Notes: generated by a model not told the origin, from the sequence alone. 64,000 nucleotides of DNA from Corynebacterium comes (GCF_009734405.1 NZ_CP046453.1:1240001-1304000); one strand, 5' to 3'. Counted from the stretch's first letter, positions 7,657 to 17,395 are shown. Translations and numbers: made by a program.

Positions 7657-8661
7657 GTGGAAGGTCAACCACTTGTGTCGCCAGGACATCAGCCAGGGGG
7701 CAAGATTTTCAGGACCTACGAGCAACAGATTGAGCTGCTCGCCAACCGCGGGATGATTGTGGGAGATCGGGAACACGCTGTCCGGCTGCTCCGTCGGATC
7801 AACTACTACCGACTCAGCGGTTACTGGTACCCGTTCCGGATCCTGGACAAAAATGGCGGCAAGCGTCGTCAGGACGACTTCTATCCGGGGACGACATTCG
7901 ACGATGTGATTGACCTCTACAACTTCGATGCCAGACTGCGTACCACTGCGTTGGAAACGCTCGCGCCAATCGAATTGGCAGTCCGAGCGTTACTCGGACA
8001 TGAACTCGGAGCGATCGACCGGTACGCGCATCTGCGACCGGATCTCCTCGGCAGTCGTGCTCGAAAACCCGCCTCGACAGATGAGTCGCCTCAGTACTCG
8101 AAATGGATCCAAAGGTATCAGCGCGAACTCAATCAGTCTCACGAGGACTTTGTCAAGCACCACAAGCTGGAGTACGGGGGAAGGCTCCCGGTGTGGGCTG
8201 CGGTGGAAATACTCGACTGGGGCGCGCTCACCTGGTTGTACGGCATGTCGCCCGACAAGGTCCGCAACAACGTGGCCGAACAATGCCAGCTGAGCGCTCC
8301 ACAGTTGGAATCATGGCTCAAAGCACTCAACATCGTCCGCAATTACGCTGCTCACCACGGCCGTATGTTCAACCGCGTTTATGACCTCAAGCCGAAGCTC
8401 CCGAAAGAACCCGGCGACCTCGGCATCGCTTCTGGGCGAACGAATCGCCTCTTCGGGCAACTCACCACCATTCAGTACCTGCAACGCTCTCTCGGCCTTG
8501 GCCAGGATCAGTGGCTTCCCGAAATGATGGCGACTTACCCGGATGTCACGCTCGTGCCACTGTCGCACACCGGCGCTCCCGAGAATTGGCGATCCTCGAC
8601 TCTGTGGAGTCCACCTCAACCACGCCCGTCGACCCCCACCCCCAACCGGCGTACCCTGTAG
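7657..8661 (+). CDS. Abi_2 / AbiF-like abortive-infection protein with HEPN motif
   Basis: A 334-residue protein of the Abi_2 (AbiD/AbiF) family. Diagnostic segments are the N-terminal KIFRTYEQQIELLANRGM, then RRINYYRLSGYWYPF, then a FDARLRTTALETLAPIE helix and the C-terminal LKALNIVRNYAAHHGR. RNYAAH (about residues 228-233) is an R-x4-H motif, the catalytic signature of HEPN ribonucleases. Known relatives abort phage infection, presumably by cleaving RNA. I chose GTG 7657 because AGGGG lies 5 bases upstream and family similarity begins soon after; a start further upstream in the same frame lacks support. The gene stands alone, inserted between a lipoprotein gene and uvrB, and has more mixed codon use than uvrB. 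Confidence 0.85.
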   Translation: MEGQPLVSPGHQPGGKIFRTYEQQIELLANRGMIVGDREHAVRLLRRINYYRLSGYWYPFRILDKNGGKRRQDDFYPGTTFDDVIDLYNFDARLRTTALETLAPIELAVRALLGHELGAIDRYAHLRPDLLGSRARKPASTDESPQYSKWIQRYQRELNQSHEDFVKHHKLEYGGRLPVWAAVEILDWGALTWLYGMSPDKVRNNVAEQCQLSAPQLESWLKALNIVRNYAAHHGRMFNRVYDLKPKLPKEPGDLGIASGRTNRLFGQLTTIQYLQRSLGLGQDQWLPEMMATYPDVTLVPLSHTGAPENWRSSTLWSPPQPRPSTPTPNRRTL

Positions 8662-8664
8662 CTC

Positions 8665-10755
8665 ATGGCTTTCGCTGCTGAACACCCTGTGCTGTCCCAC
8701 TCCGAGCACCGCCCGGTGGGCGAGATCGAGCGCTCGGACGCCAAGTTCGAGGTCATCTCCGAGTTTGAGCCGGCCGGTGATCAGCCGGCGGCGATCAAGG
8801 AGCTCGACGAGCGGCTCAACCGTGGGGAACGTGACATCGTCCTGCTGGGTGCCACGGGTACGGGTAAGTCGGCGACGGCGGCGTGGTTGATCGAGAAGCA
8901 GCAGCGCCCGACCCTGGTGATGGCGCCGAACAAGACGCTGGCGGCGCAGCTGGCCAACGAGTTGCGGAGCCTCCTGCCCAACAACGCGGTGGAGTACTTC
9001 GTCAGCTACTACGACTACTACCAGCCGGAGGCGTACATCGCCCAGACGGACACGTACATCGAGAAGGACTCGTCGATCAACGAGGACGTGGAGCGTCTGC
9101 GTCACTCGGCGACGTCCTCGCTGCTCTCGCGTCGCGACGTCGTCGTGGTCTCCTCCGTCTCCTGCATCTACGGCCTGGGCACGCCGCAGTCTTACCTGGA
9201 CCGCTCGGTGGTGCTCAAGGTCGGTGACGAGGTCGAGCGTGACCGTTTCCTGCGCCTGCTGGTGGACATCCAGTACGAGCGCAACGACATCGCCTTCCAG
9301 CGCGGCACCTTCCGGGCGAAGGGCGACACCGTGGACATCATCCCGGCCTATGAGGAGCTGGCGGTGCGGGTGGAGTTCTTCGGCGACGAGGTCGACGCGC
9401 TCTACTACATTCACCCGCTCACCGGCGACGCGGTCCGCCAGGTCGAGGAGATCCGCATCTTCCCGGCCACCCACTACGTCGCCGGTCCGGAGCGGATGGA
9501 GAAGGCGGTCGCGGCGATCAAGGCCGAGCTGGCCGAGCGGCTCGCGGATCTGGAGAACCGCGGCAAGCTGCTGGAGGCCCAGCGCCTGCGCATGCGTACC
9601 GAGTACGACCTGGAGATGATCGAGCAGGTCGGTTTCTGCTCGGGCATCGAGAACTACTCCCGGCACATCGACGGCCGCGGCGCAGGCACCTCCCCGGCCA
9701 CGCTCATCGACTACTTCCCGGAGGACTTCCTCACCATCATCGACGAGTCGCACGTCACCGTGCCCCAGATCGGCGGCATGTTCGAGGGCGACATGTCGCG
9801 TAAGCGCAACCTGGTGGAGTTCGGCTTCCGCCTGCCTTCCGCGATGGATAACCGCCCGCTGACGTGGGAGGAGTTCGAGGACCGCGTCGGCCAGACGGTC
9901 TACCTCTCGGCGACGCCGGGCAAGTACGAGATGGCGGCCGCCGGGGGAGAGTTCGTCGAGCAGGTCATCCGCCCCACCGGCCTGGTGGACCCGAAGGTGA
10001 CCGTCAAGCCCACCCAGGGCCAGATCGACGACCTCATCCACGAGATCCGCGGGCGCACCGAGAAGAATGAGCGCGTCCTGGTGACCACCCTGACCAAGAA
10101 GATGGCGGAGGACCTCACCGACTACCTCCTGGAGAACGGCATCCGGGTCCGCTACCTGCACTCGGACATCGACACCCTGCAGCGCGTGGAGCTGCTGCGC
10201 CAGCTGCGCCTGGGTGATTACGACGTCCTGGTGGGCATCAACCTCCTGCGTGAGGGCCTCGATCTCCCCGAGGTTTCCCTCGTCGCCATTCTCGACGCCG
10301 ACAAGGAGGGCTTCCTGCGTTCCGCCACCTCACTGATCCAGACCATCGGGCGTGCCGCGCGAAACGTCTCCGGCGAGGTCATCATGTACGCCGATCGCAT
10401 CACCGATTCCATGGCGCACGCCATCGAGGAGACCGACCGTAGGCGGGAGAAGCAGGTCGCCTACAACAAGGAACGCGGCATCGACCCGCAGCCGCTGCGC
10501 AAGAAGATCGCGGACATCCTCGACCAGGTCTACGAGTCCGGCGGGGAGGAACGGGGCGGGGGAGAGACGGCCGTGGTCAAGCGGCCCGACACCTCCCACA
10601 TGCCCGCCGAGCAGTTGCAGAAGCTTATCGACGACCTCACGGCCCAGATGGGAGCCGCCGCCCGGGAGCTCAAGTTCGAGCTGGCAGGCCGACTTCGCGA
10701 TGAGATCGCCGAGCTGAAGAAGGAGCTGCGCGGCGTAAAGGACGCGGGAATGTAA
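8665..10755 (+). CDS. uvrB: Excinuclease ABC subunit B
   Basis: Damage-verifying helicase-like subunit of nucleotide-excision repair; it is loaded on damaged DNA by UvrA and then recruits UvrC. 696 residues, normal size. Visible are the Walker A GATGTGKS, the beta-hairpin [11 protein letters not shown] that inserts between strands, helicase motifs through [19 protein letters not shown] and QTIGRAARN, and a C-terminal UVR domain ([16 protein letters not shown] onward) for UvrC contact. TACCCT (8652-8657) ends 7 bases before the ATG, a leaderless arrangement. uvrA lies 14 kb downstream in the same window. Confidence 0.97.
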   Translation: MAFAAEHPVLSHSEHRPVGEIERSDAKFEVISEFEPAGDQPAAIKELDERLNRGERDIVLLGATGTGKSATAAWLIEKQQRPTLVMAPNKTLAAQLANELRSLLPNNAVEYFVSYYDYYQPEAYIAQTDTYIEKDSSINEDVERLRHSATSSLLSRRDVVVVSSVSCIYGLGTPQSYLDRSVVLKVGDEVERDRFLRLLVDIQYERNDIAFQRGTFRAKGDTVDIIPAYEELAVRVEFFGDEVDALYYIHPLTGDAVRQVEEIRIFPATHYVAGPERMEKAVAAIKAELAERLADLENRGKLLEAQRLRMRTEYDLEMIEQVGFCSGIENYSRHIDGRGAGTSPATLIDYFPEDFLTIIDESHVTVPQIGGMFEGDMSRKRNLVEFGFRLPSAMDNRPLTWEEFEDRVGQTVYLSATPGKYEMAAAGGEFVEQVIRPTGLVDPKVTVKPTQGQIDDLIHEIRGRTEKNERVLVTTLTKKMAEDLTDYLLENGIRVRYLHSDIDTLQRVELLRQLRLGDYDVLVGINLLREGLDLPEVSLVAILDADKEGFLRSATSLIQTIGRAARNVSGEVIMYADRITDSMAHAIEETDRRREKQVAYNKERGIDPQPLRKKIADILDQVYESGGEERGGGETAVVKRPDTSHMPAEQLQKLIDDLTAQMGAAARELKFELAGRLRDEIAELKKELRGVKDAGM

Positions 10756-10764
10756 AATATCACC

Positions 10765-11220
10765 ATGATCAATTATTCGAAGATTGCAGTCGGAACCGAT
10801 GGTTCCGAGACATCTCTGGCGGCGGTCCGCGCCGCGGCCAGCCTGGCACGTCTCTATGAAGCGAAGCTGGTGATCATGTCCGCATGGCATGCGGCCTCCG
10901 GACCACTGCTGAACTCTTCCCACCCGGATCTCGCCTCCGTCGCCGTCAGTGAAGAGGAGGCCGCCGAGCAGCAGCTCCTCAAGGCGAAAGCTGTGGCGGA
11001 AGAGGAGGGTGTGTCCCAGATCGAACTGTGGAAGATCGCGGGTACCCCCGCAGAAGCCATGACCAAGGAAGTCCAGGAGAGGGGCATTGACCTGCTGGTT
11101 GTGGGGAACAAGGGCGTAAATACCCTGACAGGAAGGATTTTCGGAAACATTCCCACCGAAGTGGTCCGGAATTCTCCGGTGAACGTGTTGATCGTTAATA
11201 CCGCGGAGCATGAGTCTTAG
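10765..11220 (+). CDS. Universal stress protein (UspA family), copy 1
   Basis: A 151-residue single-domain Usp. It opens YSKIAVGTDGSETSLAAV and ends with the ATP-binding loop GNKGVNTLTGRIFGNIP, matching G-x2-G-x9-G with Asn where Ser or Thr is usual. Usp proteins bind ATP and are induced in stress or stationary phase; the exact role is unknown. TAAAAT (10753-10758), overlapping the uvrB stop, sits 6 bases before the ATG, so it may have its own leaderless promoter. Base composition is somewhat less G+C-rich than copy 2. Confidence 0.9.
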   Translation: MINYSKIAVGTDGSETSLAAVRAAASLARLYEAKLVIMSAWHAASGPLLNSSHPDLASVAVSEEEAAEQQLLKAKAVAEEEGVSQIELWKIAGTPAEAMTKEVQERGIDLLVVGNKGVNTLTGRIFGNIPTEVVRNSPVNVLIVNTAEHES

Positions 11221-11283
11221 CCGCTAAACGTTGTTAAGCTAGGACACAACCATCATTCCTGAGGAAAGGTCCTGACAGATCCC

Positions 11284-11724
11284 ATGAGCGACTACCAGAA
11301 GATCGTCGTCGGCACGGACGGCTCCAAGTCTTCCCTGCTGGCCGTTGAGCGTGCTGCCAAGATCGCCGCCGCCTTCGACGCCACCCTCATCATTGGCTGC
11401 GCCTACTATGAGAACAAGGATGAGGCGTCCAAGACCCTTCGCCAGGATTCCGTCACCATCCTCGGCGATGACACCGCCGCCAAGAACCTCGCCGCAGGTG
11501 AAGAGGCCGCCCGTAAGGCCGGCGCCACCAAGGTCGAGCAGGCCGTCCGCCCGGGTACCCCGGTCGAGGCCCTGATGGCCATCGTCAACGAGTCCAACGC
11601 CGACCTCCTGGTCGTGGGCAACCGTGGCATCAACTCCCTGACCGGCCGCCTGCTGGGCTCCGTCCCGGCCGACGTCGCCCGTCAGTCCGACTGCGACGTG
11701 ATGATTGTGCACACGGTTTCTTAG
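11284..11724 (+). CDS. Universal stress protein (UspA family), copy 2
   Basis: A 146-residue Usp paralogue of the gene just upstream. It opens YQKIVVGTDGSKSSLLAV and carries the full ATP-binding loop GNRGINSLTGRLLGSVP (G-x2-G-x9-G-S). A strong GAGGAAAGG ribosome site lies upstream. Codon use is highly biased, suggesting high expression. A clear hairpin terminator follows, after which the accessory island begins. Confidence 0.92.
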   Translation: MSDYQKIVVGTDGSKSSLLAVERAAKIAAAFDATLIIGCAYYENKDEASKTLRQDSVTILGDDTAAKNLAAGEEAARKAGATKVEQAVRPGTPVEALMAIVNESNADLLVVGNRGINSLTGRLLGSVPADVARQSDCDVMIVHTVS

Positions 11725-11753
11725 CGGCCTGTGCCTCAGAAGCACTGACGCGG

Positions 11754-11785
11754 CCCCCGGTTATATCCCGGGGGACGTGTTTTAT
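11754..11785 (+). terminator. Hairpin terminator after usp copy 2
   Basis: CCCCCGG (11754-11760) pairs perfectly with CCGGGGG (11768-11774) across a TTATATC loop, followed by a T-rich GTTTTATT stretch. Confidence 0.75.
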
Positions 11786-11861
11786 TGCTTTCAGGAAATG
11801 AGTTATCGTTGCGCCGTAGACCTAGTCATAAAAGAGCATTTTCGCCCAAGAATCTATCCTT

Positions 11862-12953
11862 CTAGTGTCCTGCGCCTTTAATTCGTTTCAAGTATCGGGC
11901 CAGGGAGGCGAGGATCTCTTCGGCCGTTTTAGTCCAGATGAACGGCTTGGGGTCCTCGTTCCACGCTTTCACCCAGTTACGGAGGTCTTTCTCCAGGGCC
12001 TGGACACTCCGGTGATCCGAGCGCTGAAGAAGCTCCCGGGTCACTTCAGCGAACAACCGCTCGACCTGGTTTATCCAGGATGAGTACGTCGGTGTGAAGT
12101 GCATGTGGAACCGGGGATGTTTCCCCAACCAGGTCTGGATAGAGGGATGCTTGTGCGTGGCGTAGTTGTCACAGATGACATGGACATCCAGGCCCTCGGG
12201 AACAGTCTTGTCGATCTTGACCAGAAACTTCTTAAACTCCACAGAGCGGTGCCGGCGATGGATCGAGGAAATCACCGTCCCATCAGCAACGTTGAGAGCC
12301 GCAAACAAGCTCGTGGTGCCGTGCCGAACATAATCGTGCGCGCGGCGCTCGGGGGTCCCGGGCAGTATCGGGAACGCCGGCTGGGACCGTTGCAAGGCTT
12401 GGACCTGGCTTTTCTCATCCACCGACAACACCACTGCCGACTCCGGCGGATTCAGATATAACCCGACGATGTCGTATACCTTCTCGGTGAACAGTGGATC
12501 AGTGGAGAGCTTGAACCCTTCCTCCAGGTGGGGTTTGAGACCGAATGCCTTCCAGATCCGGCCGACCGTGGATTTCGAGAGCCCGGATTTCTCCGCCATG
12601 CTCGCCCGCGACCAGTGGGTCGCATTCACCGGTGTGGATTCCAGGGTGTCGACGATGACCTGCTCGACCTGGTCCACACCGATCGTTGCCGGTCGCCCGG
12701 GCCGGGGCTCATCGACCAGCCCATCGAGGCGCTTGTCGATAAATCGGGAGCGCCACTTGCCCACGGTGGGTAACGAGATCCCCAATCGGCGGGAGACCTC
12801 CGAGTTAGATGCCCCGGTCGCGCATTCCAGCACGATTCTGGAGCGCAGCGCGAGGTCCTGGGCGGATTTTCGTCGAGGTACCCATCGCTCCAGCTGGTCG
12901 CGTTCGTCTTCTGACAGTGTCAATGCGGCCAATGCTGGCCCTCGTTGCGCCAT
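11862..12953 (-). CDS. IS630 family transposase
   Basis: A 363-residue DDE transposase. The N-terminal half holds two helix-turn-helix regions (SNSEVSRRLGISLPTVGKW and LSKSTVGRIWKAFGLKP). The catalytic acids are visible as VVLSVDEKSQ, HVICDNYATHKH and SSWINQVERLFAEVTR, giving D, D and E. It cuts and pastes the element into TA sites. The last codons read into the inverted repeat, and the TAG stop (11862-11864) is completed by the flanking TA duplication plus the base next to it, so the C-terminus depends on the insertion site. The start at 12953 has GAGGT only a few bases upstream. Confidence 0.93.
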   Translation of the reverse strand: MAQRGPALAALTLSEDERDQLERWVPRRKSAQDLALRSRIVLECATGASNSEVSRRLGISLPTVGKWRSRFIDKRLDGLVDEPRPGRPATIGVDQVEQVIVDTLESTPVNATHWSRASMAEKSGLSKSTVGRIWKAFGLKPHLEEGFKLSTDPLFTEKVYDIVGLYLNPPESAVVLSVDEKSQVQALQRSQPAFPILPGTPERRAHDYVRHGTTSLFAALNVADGTVISSIHRRHRSVEFKKFLVKIDKTVPEGLDVHVICDNYATHKHPSIQTWLGKHPRFHMHFTPTYSSWINQVERLFAEVTRELLQRSDHRSVQALEKDLRNWVKAWNEDPKPFIWTKTAEEILASLARYLKRIKGAGH

Positions 12954-13001
12954 ACCTCATTTTACAATGATCCAGCAGCGAATTAACGGTGCAGGACACT
13001 A
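11863..13001. mobile_element. IS630-type insertion sequence
   Basis: A complete element of about 1.14 kb. The ends are imperfect inverted repeats of about 21 bases: the left end reads GTGTCCTGCGCCTTTAATTCG and the right end, reversed, differs at two positions (A for G at 10, G for T at 13). Each end is flanked by TA (11863-11864 and 13000-13001), as expected for the TA target duplication of IS630/Tc1-mariner elements. It contains one transposase gene on the minus strand. Ends are intact and the reading frame is open, so it looks recently active. Confidence 0.9.
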
Positions 13002-13397
13002 GGAGAAACCTAGATATGCATTCGTTTTCAGGTGCTCTATAACCCCCGACCCAACGCGGTCCCAGGTTCGGATCCCTCCACCACGCTTACAGCACCTAGA
13101 AACCAAGCGGCGGTGGCCACCGAGGCAGGTTATCCAGCAGTACTCGCCTTCATCGGTGTTCTCATATCGGATGGGATGGATCTATATCCTCAGCAAGCCG
13201 ATCTCAACTTGATGTGCGGTGGATCAGTTTGAGGGCGGGGCCTGGTCGTAGCAGCGATGGACGGTGATCGGGGTACACGGGCACCCTCATCCTGCTATTG
13301 AAGCTTCTTTAGCCTGGTAGAGCTCCTGAACACTATCTCGTTACTGCCTTAGGTCGACAGATTGAGCGCTCAGGCCCCCAGGTAAACTATCCATTTC
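13002..13397. other. Gene-free stretch between the IS and the methyltransferase operon
   Basis: No convincing gene. It holds a short open frame (13032-13232) without family likeness. At 13065-13083 there is a GGTTCGGATCC...CCACCA segment that looks like a tRNA T-arm and CCA end, but the stem does not pair. The promoter of the following operon probably lies here; TATCCA just before the ATG at 13398 is the only candidate -10 box I can point to. Confidence 0.5.
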
Positions 13398-14117
13398 ATG
13401 CAGTGCGACGACCGAAACGAGAACATGGCCACCACCCCAGAGCTCCAGAAGCGCAACGAGGCCGTAGTTGTCGGCGACCGCGTTGAAGTGATCGTCAAGT
13501 CACGCGCCCGGGTCAAGGCTTACGGTGAAGTCTTCACCCCGCTGCGCATGGTCAACCGAATGCTCGATCTGGTGAAGCCGGAGCTCGAAACCGGGCCCGG
13601 CTTTGTCGACAAGACGTTTTTTGAGCCCTCCGCAGGCGACGGCAACTTCCTCACTGCCATCCTCAAACGCAAGTTCGCCGCCATCGAGAAGCGCTACACT
13701 CCGGCCGTCAGGCCGAAGGAATCCCTCTTCGCTCTCGCCTCGATCTACGGCATCGAGCTCCTGGAGGACAATCATCAAGCAGCGCAGGCGGCCATGCTCG
13801 GTGAGTTCGTCAAGTTCCACAAGCGCAACGGCATCAAGTGCAGCCCCCGCACCAACCTCTTCCGCTCGGCCAACCACCTGGTCTCCACCAACATCCTGCA
13901 AGGCAACAGCCTCACAGGCATCGACCCAAAGGGCAACCCGATCAAGTTCTCCTGGTGGCACCGAGTGTCCAACGAGCCGGCCATCGTCCAGCGCGAGGTC
14001 TTCACACTCGCATCACTGCGCCACGAGAATGCCGGCACCTTGGACTTCGACGTCCATCCCACCTACGCCCCAAGTCGTATTGACCATGTCCACAAGGAAG
14101 TGAGAGCCGATGTCTAG
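13398..14117 (+). CDS. N6-adenine methyltransferase N-terminal half (motifs X, I-III)
   Basis: A 239-residue protein with the first part of a gamma-class/Eco57I-like N6-adenine methyltransferase. Motif X is GEVFTPLRMVNRML (about 42-55), the SAM-binding motif I is FFEPSAGDGNFL (about 73-84), a motif II-like IYGIELLEDN follows, and a motif III-like NILQGNSLTGID. It stops there: no NPPY catalytic motif and no target-recognition domain. An NPPY-bearing protein is encoded at the end of the same operon, so the two may form one enzyme. Start could also be the ATG at 13425 (MATTPELQ). It overlaps the next gene by 8 bases. Confidence 0.75.
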   Translation: MQCDDRNENMATTPELQKRNEAVVVGDRVEVIVKSRARVKAYGEVFTPLRMVNRMLDLVKPELETGPGFVDKTFFEPSAGDGNFLTAILKRKFAAIEKRYTPAVRPKESLFALASIYGIELLEDNHQAAQAAMLGEFVKFHKRNGIKCSPRTNLFRSANHLVSTNILQGNSLTGIDPKGNPIKFSWWHRVSNEPAIVQREVFTLASLRHENAGTLDFDVHPTYAPSRIDHVHKEVRADV

Positions 14118-17100
14118 GCCGAACATCGAGACGTACCGGGAGATCACGCCGCTGATCTACTCATGGACTACACCCGACATCCCTAAGTACGGCGGTTGGG
14201 AGAAGATCGGTTACACCGAACAGTCAAGCGCTGACAAACGAATCGCCGAGCAGGCTTCACAGTTATCCGTCACGCAGCATAAACAGTGGTCACGTCGTGC
14301 GTTCTTTACCTCCGAGGCCGGTGGACACTTCACCGACCACGACTTCCACCAGTACTTGCGCCAGCAGGGCGTCAAGCGTGAACTCACGCCCAAGCGCACC
14401 GAATGGCATCGCTTCACGGGCACGCCCCAGACCTCGCTGCAGTACTTCAATGACTTCGCCGGGCAGGACTTCACTAGGCTGAAGACCACGGGAGAGGATG
14501 ACTACCAGCTTCGCCCGGAACAGGAAGCTGCCGTTAAGCAGGCTCTCGAAGCCTTCGAGGCAGGGGAGACCGAGGTGCTCTGGAACGCCAAGCCACGCTT
14601 CGGCAAAACACTCACCACCTACGACCTCATGCGTCGTCTGGACGTCCGCAGAGCACTGATTGTCACCAACCGGCCGGCCATCGCGAACTCCTGGTACGAC
14701 GACTTCGCACGCTTCATCGGGCACCAGACGACCTTCAAGTTCGTCTCCGAGTCACCGTCGCTGGCCTCACGCGCCCCGATGTCGCGCCAGCATTGGCTCA
14801 ACCTCGTCCTGCAGGACTCCGCCGACGACCCCCGTCTCATCGAGTTCGTCTCCCTTCAAGACCTGAAGGGTTCCCAGTATTTTGGCGGCGCCTACAACAA
14901 GCTGCACCACGTCTCCACTGAAGAGTGGGACATCCTCGTCATCGACGAGGCCCACGAGGGTGTGGACACCACCAAGACTGACATCGCCTTCGACCAGATC
15001 ACACGCAGTCATACTCTGCACCTGTCCGGCACACCGTTCCGTGCGTTGGCATCGGGGAAGTTCACCCCGGACCAGATCTACAACTGGACCTACACCGATG
15101 AGCGCGAGGCCCTCGAGACGTGGGACAACGACTCCGAAGACAACCCCTATTACACGCTGCCGAAGCTGAACATGTTCACATATCAGGTTTCGCGGATGAT
15201 CAGCGACAAGCTCGCCGTCGGCATGGCCCTCGACGAGGACGAGGAGAACATCGACTACGCCTTCGACCTCAACGCCTTCTTCGCCACCAAGAACAACGGC
15301 TTCTTCGAGCACGAAGCTGACATCCAGAAGTTTCTCGACTGTTTAGCCACTAACGAGAAGTACCCCTTCTCGACGCCGGAGCTTCGCGACGAGATACGCC
15401 ACTCGTTCTGGTTGCTTGACCGCGTGACGTCCGTCAAGGCCCTTGAGCGCATGCTGAAGAAGCACGAGGTTTTCAAGGACTACACGATCGTGCTGGCCGC
15501 CGGCGACGGCCGCTCCGCCGACGCTGACATTGCCCTCGTCGGCAAATCCCTCGACCGGGTCCGCGACGCCATCGCCGAAGCCGAGAAGTCCGGGGGTAAG
15601 ACCATCACCCTCTCGGTCGGCCAGCTCACCACCGGCGTGACCGTACCAGAGTGGACCGCGGTCATCATGTTGTCGAACCTCACCTCACCGGCGCAGTACA
15701 TGCAGGCCGCCTTCCGGGCGCAAAACCCCTGTACCTTCGAGCGCGGCGGCCAGGTGATGCAGAAGCAGAACGCCTACATCTTCGACTTCGCCCCCGAGCG
15801 CACCCTCACGATCTACGACGCCTTCGCCAACAACCTCAACCCTAATCCCTCCGGAAGCACTGCCGTGCGTCAGGACAACATCCGCACGCTGCTGAACTTC
15901 TTCCCGGTCATCGGTGAAGACTCCGAGGGGCGCATGGTTGAGCTCGACGCCGCGCAGGTGCTCACCTTCCCACAGGTCTTCAAGGCGCGAGAAGTCGTCC
16001 GCCGTGGCTTTCTCTCCAACCTCCTCTTCGACAACGTAGCCGGCATCTTTCGCTACTCCGAGCACTACAGGGAAATCCTAGAAAAGCTTCCCAAAGCCAA
16101 GGCCGGCAAGCTCAAGTCAGGAGAGGCGATCGAGCTCCCTGAGCCAGTACCTACTGTGGACCGCGACGGCAACGCCCAGGTCGACCCCGAGACCGTCATC
16201 AATCCTAAGGTCGCTGGCCTCGGCAAGCCGTTCTGGGGCGTCGAGGAGATCGAACCCATTCACCAGGACACCCCTCGCAACAAGGTCGCATCTGAGGTTG
16301 CCAAGCTCGTCACCGACAAGCTGCGGCCGATCCGCGATAAGCTCAAGGCCGAGTATGGCCTGACCAACACGCAGATCACCCGCGACGAAAAGGCAACCGA
16401 GGACAAGGTGCGCGCCACCGTCGAACGGACCCTCACCGAGCGCGCCATTGCCCAAAAACACATCGAGAGCGAGCTCGCCGAAGCAGCCACACAAGCTGAA
16501 GCAAAGAAGATCGAGGAACGGCGTATCGAGCAGGAGCAGGACTTCCAGAAGGATCTCCTCGCAGTGGTCACCTCGCTCACAGATGAGGTGGCAACTGAGG
16601 TTGTTACCCGCGAAGAGACGAAGAAGGAGCAGTCGCGGGCCGACGAGACGATGGATGATGCTCGCGCTCACCTTCGCGGTTTCGCCCGAACCATCCCCAT
16701 GTTCCTGATGGCCTACGGGGACCGAGACATGCGGCTGTCGAACTTCGACGACTACACCCCCGATGACGTGTTCGAGGAGATCGCCGGGATTTCTGAAGAG
16801 GAGTTTCGGATGCTTCGCGACGGTCAGAAGGTCACCGAGGAGGACGGCAGCGTCGCCACGATCCCGGGTCTGTTCGACGAAGCCGTCTTCGACCGGTCCG
16901 TCCAAGAGTTCCTCGACAAGAAGGAAGAGCTTGCCGATTACTTCGATGAATCGCTCACCGAGGATATTTTCGCCTACATCCCCCAGCAGAAGACCTCACT
17001 CGTGTTCACCCCGCAGAAGGTCGTGACCATGATGGTTGACGAACTCGAGGCCCAGAACCCCGGTATCTTCGCCGACCCCGACAAGACCTTCGCGGACCTG

Positions 17101-17394
17101 TTCTCCACCGCCGGTCTGTTCCTCATGGAGCTCGTCCGGCGCCTGGACACCGGTCTCGCTGGCGTCTTCCCCGAGCAGGACGAGCGCCTGCGTCACATAC
17201 TCACCACCCAGATCTTCGAGATGAGCCACAACGAGATCCTGCACCAGATTACCATCGAAGCTGTCTCTGGTGGAGTCGAGAAGCGCAAGCGCTGGATCGA
17301 GGAATCCGGCCACTTCACGGTGTGCAACCTGGCCCACATGGAACCAGAAGAACGACAGAAGGCTGTCGACAACCTGCTGAGCGGGAGGAACTGA
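14110..17394 (+). CDS. GIY-YIG nuclease / SF2 helicase fusion with a degenerate methyltransferase tail
   Basis: A 1094-residue protein. Residues about 12-110 resemble a T5orf172-type GIY-YIG nuclease: LIYSWTTP, then EKIGYTEQSSADKRIAEQ, then FTDHDFHQYLRQQGV and a TEWHRF segment. An SF2 helicase follows: Walker A AKPRFGKT (about 160-167), DEAH (279-282), HLSGTPFRA, and a motif VI-like QAAFRAQNP (about 536). A charged, probably coiled-coil region lies at about 750-850. The C-terminus (about 960-1090) reads VFTPQKVVTMMVDEL, then FADLFSTAGLFLMEL, like motifs X and I of an adenine methyltransferase but without the usual glycines. Likely a restriction or defence effector working with its two neighbours. 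One base separates it from the next gene. Confidence 0.8.
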   Translation: MSRPNIETYREITPLIYSWTTPDIPKYGGWEKIGYTEQSSADKRIAEQASQLSVTQHKQWSRRAFFTSEAGGHFTDHDFHQYLRQQGVKRELTPKRTEWHRFTGTPQTSLQYFNDFAGQDFTRLKTTGEDDYQLRPEQEAAVKQALEAFEAGETEVLWNAKPRFGKTLTTYDLMRRLDVRRALIVTNRPAIANSWYDDFARFIGHQTTFKFVSESPSLASRAPMSRQHWLNLVLQDSADDPRLIEFVSLQDLKGSQYFGGAYNKLHHVSTEEWDILVIDEAHEGVDTTKTDIAFDQITRSHTLHLSGTPFRALASGKFTPDQIYNWTYTDEREALETWDNDSEDNPYYTLPKLNMFTYQVSRMISDKLAVGMALDEDEENIDYAFDLNAFFATKNNGFFEHEADIQKFLDCLATNEKYPFSTPELRDEIRHSFWLLDRVTSVKALERMLKKHEVFKDYTIVLAAGDGRSADADIALVGKSLDRVRDAIAEAEKSGGKTITLSVGQLTTGVTVPEWTAVIMLSNLTSPAQYMQAAFRAQNPCTFERGGQVMQKQNAYIFDFAPERTLTIYDAFANNLNPNPSGSTAVRQDNIRTLLNFFPVIGEDSEGRMVELDAAQVLTFPQVFKAREVVRRGFLSNLLFDNVAGIFRYSEHYREILEKLPKAKAGKLKSGEAIELPEPVPTVDRDGNAQVDPETVINPKVAGLGKPFWGVEEIEPIHQDTPRNKVASEVAKLVTDKLRPIRDKLKAEYGLTNTQITRDEKATEDKVRATVERTLTERAIAQKHIESELAEAATQAEAKKIEERRIEQEQDFQKDLLAVVTSLTDEVATEVVTREETKKEQSRADETMDDARAHLRGFARTIPMFLMAYGDRDMRLSNFDDYTPDDVFEEIAGISEEEFRMLRDGQKVTEEDGSVATIPGLFDEAVFDRSVQEFLDKKEELADYFDESLTEDIFAYIPQQKTSLVFTPQKVVTMMVDELEAQNPGIFADPDKTFADLFSTAGLFLMELVRRLDTGLAGVFPEQDERLRHILTTQIFEMSHNEILHQITIEAVSGGVEKRKRWIEESGHFTVCNLAHMEPEERQKAVDNLLSGRN

Positions 17395-17395
17395 G

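Noticed and set aside
13065..13083. tRNA-like T-arm and CCA end (GGTTCGGATCC...CCACCA), possibly an attachment-site remnant
   Set aside because: Only two T-stem pairs form, no acceptor or anticodon partner is present nearby, and no integrase gene is in the island. Likely chance.
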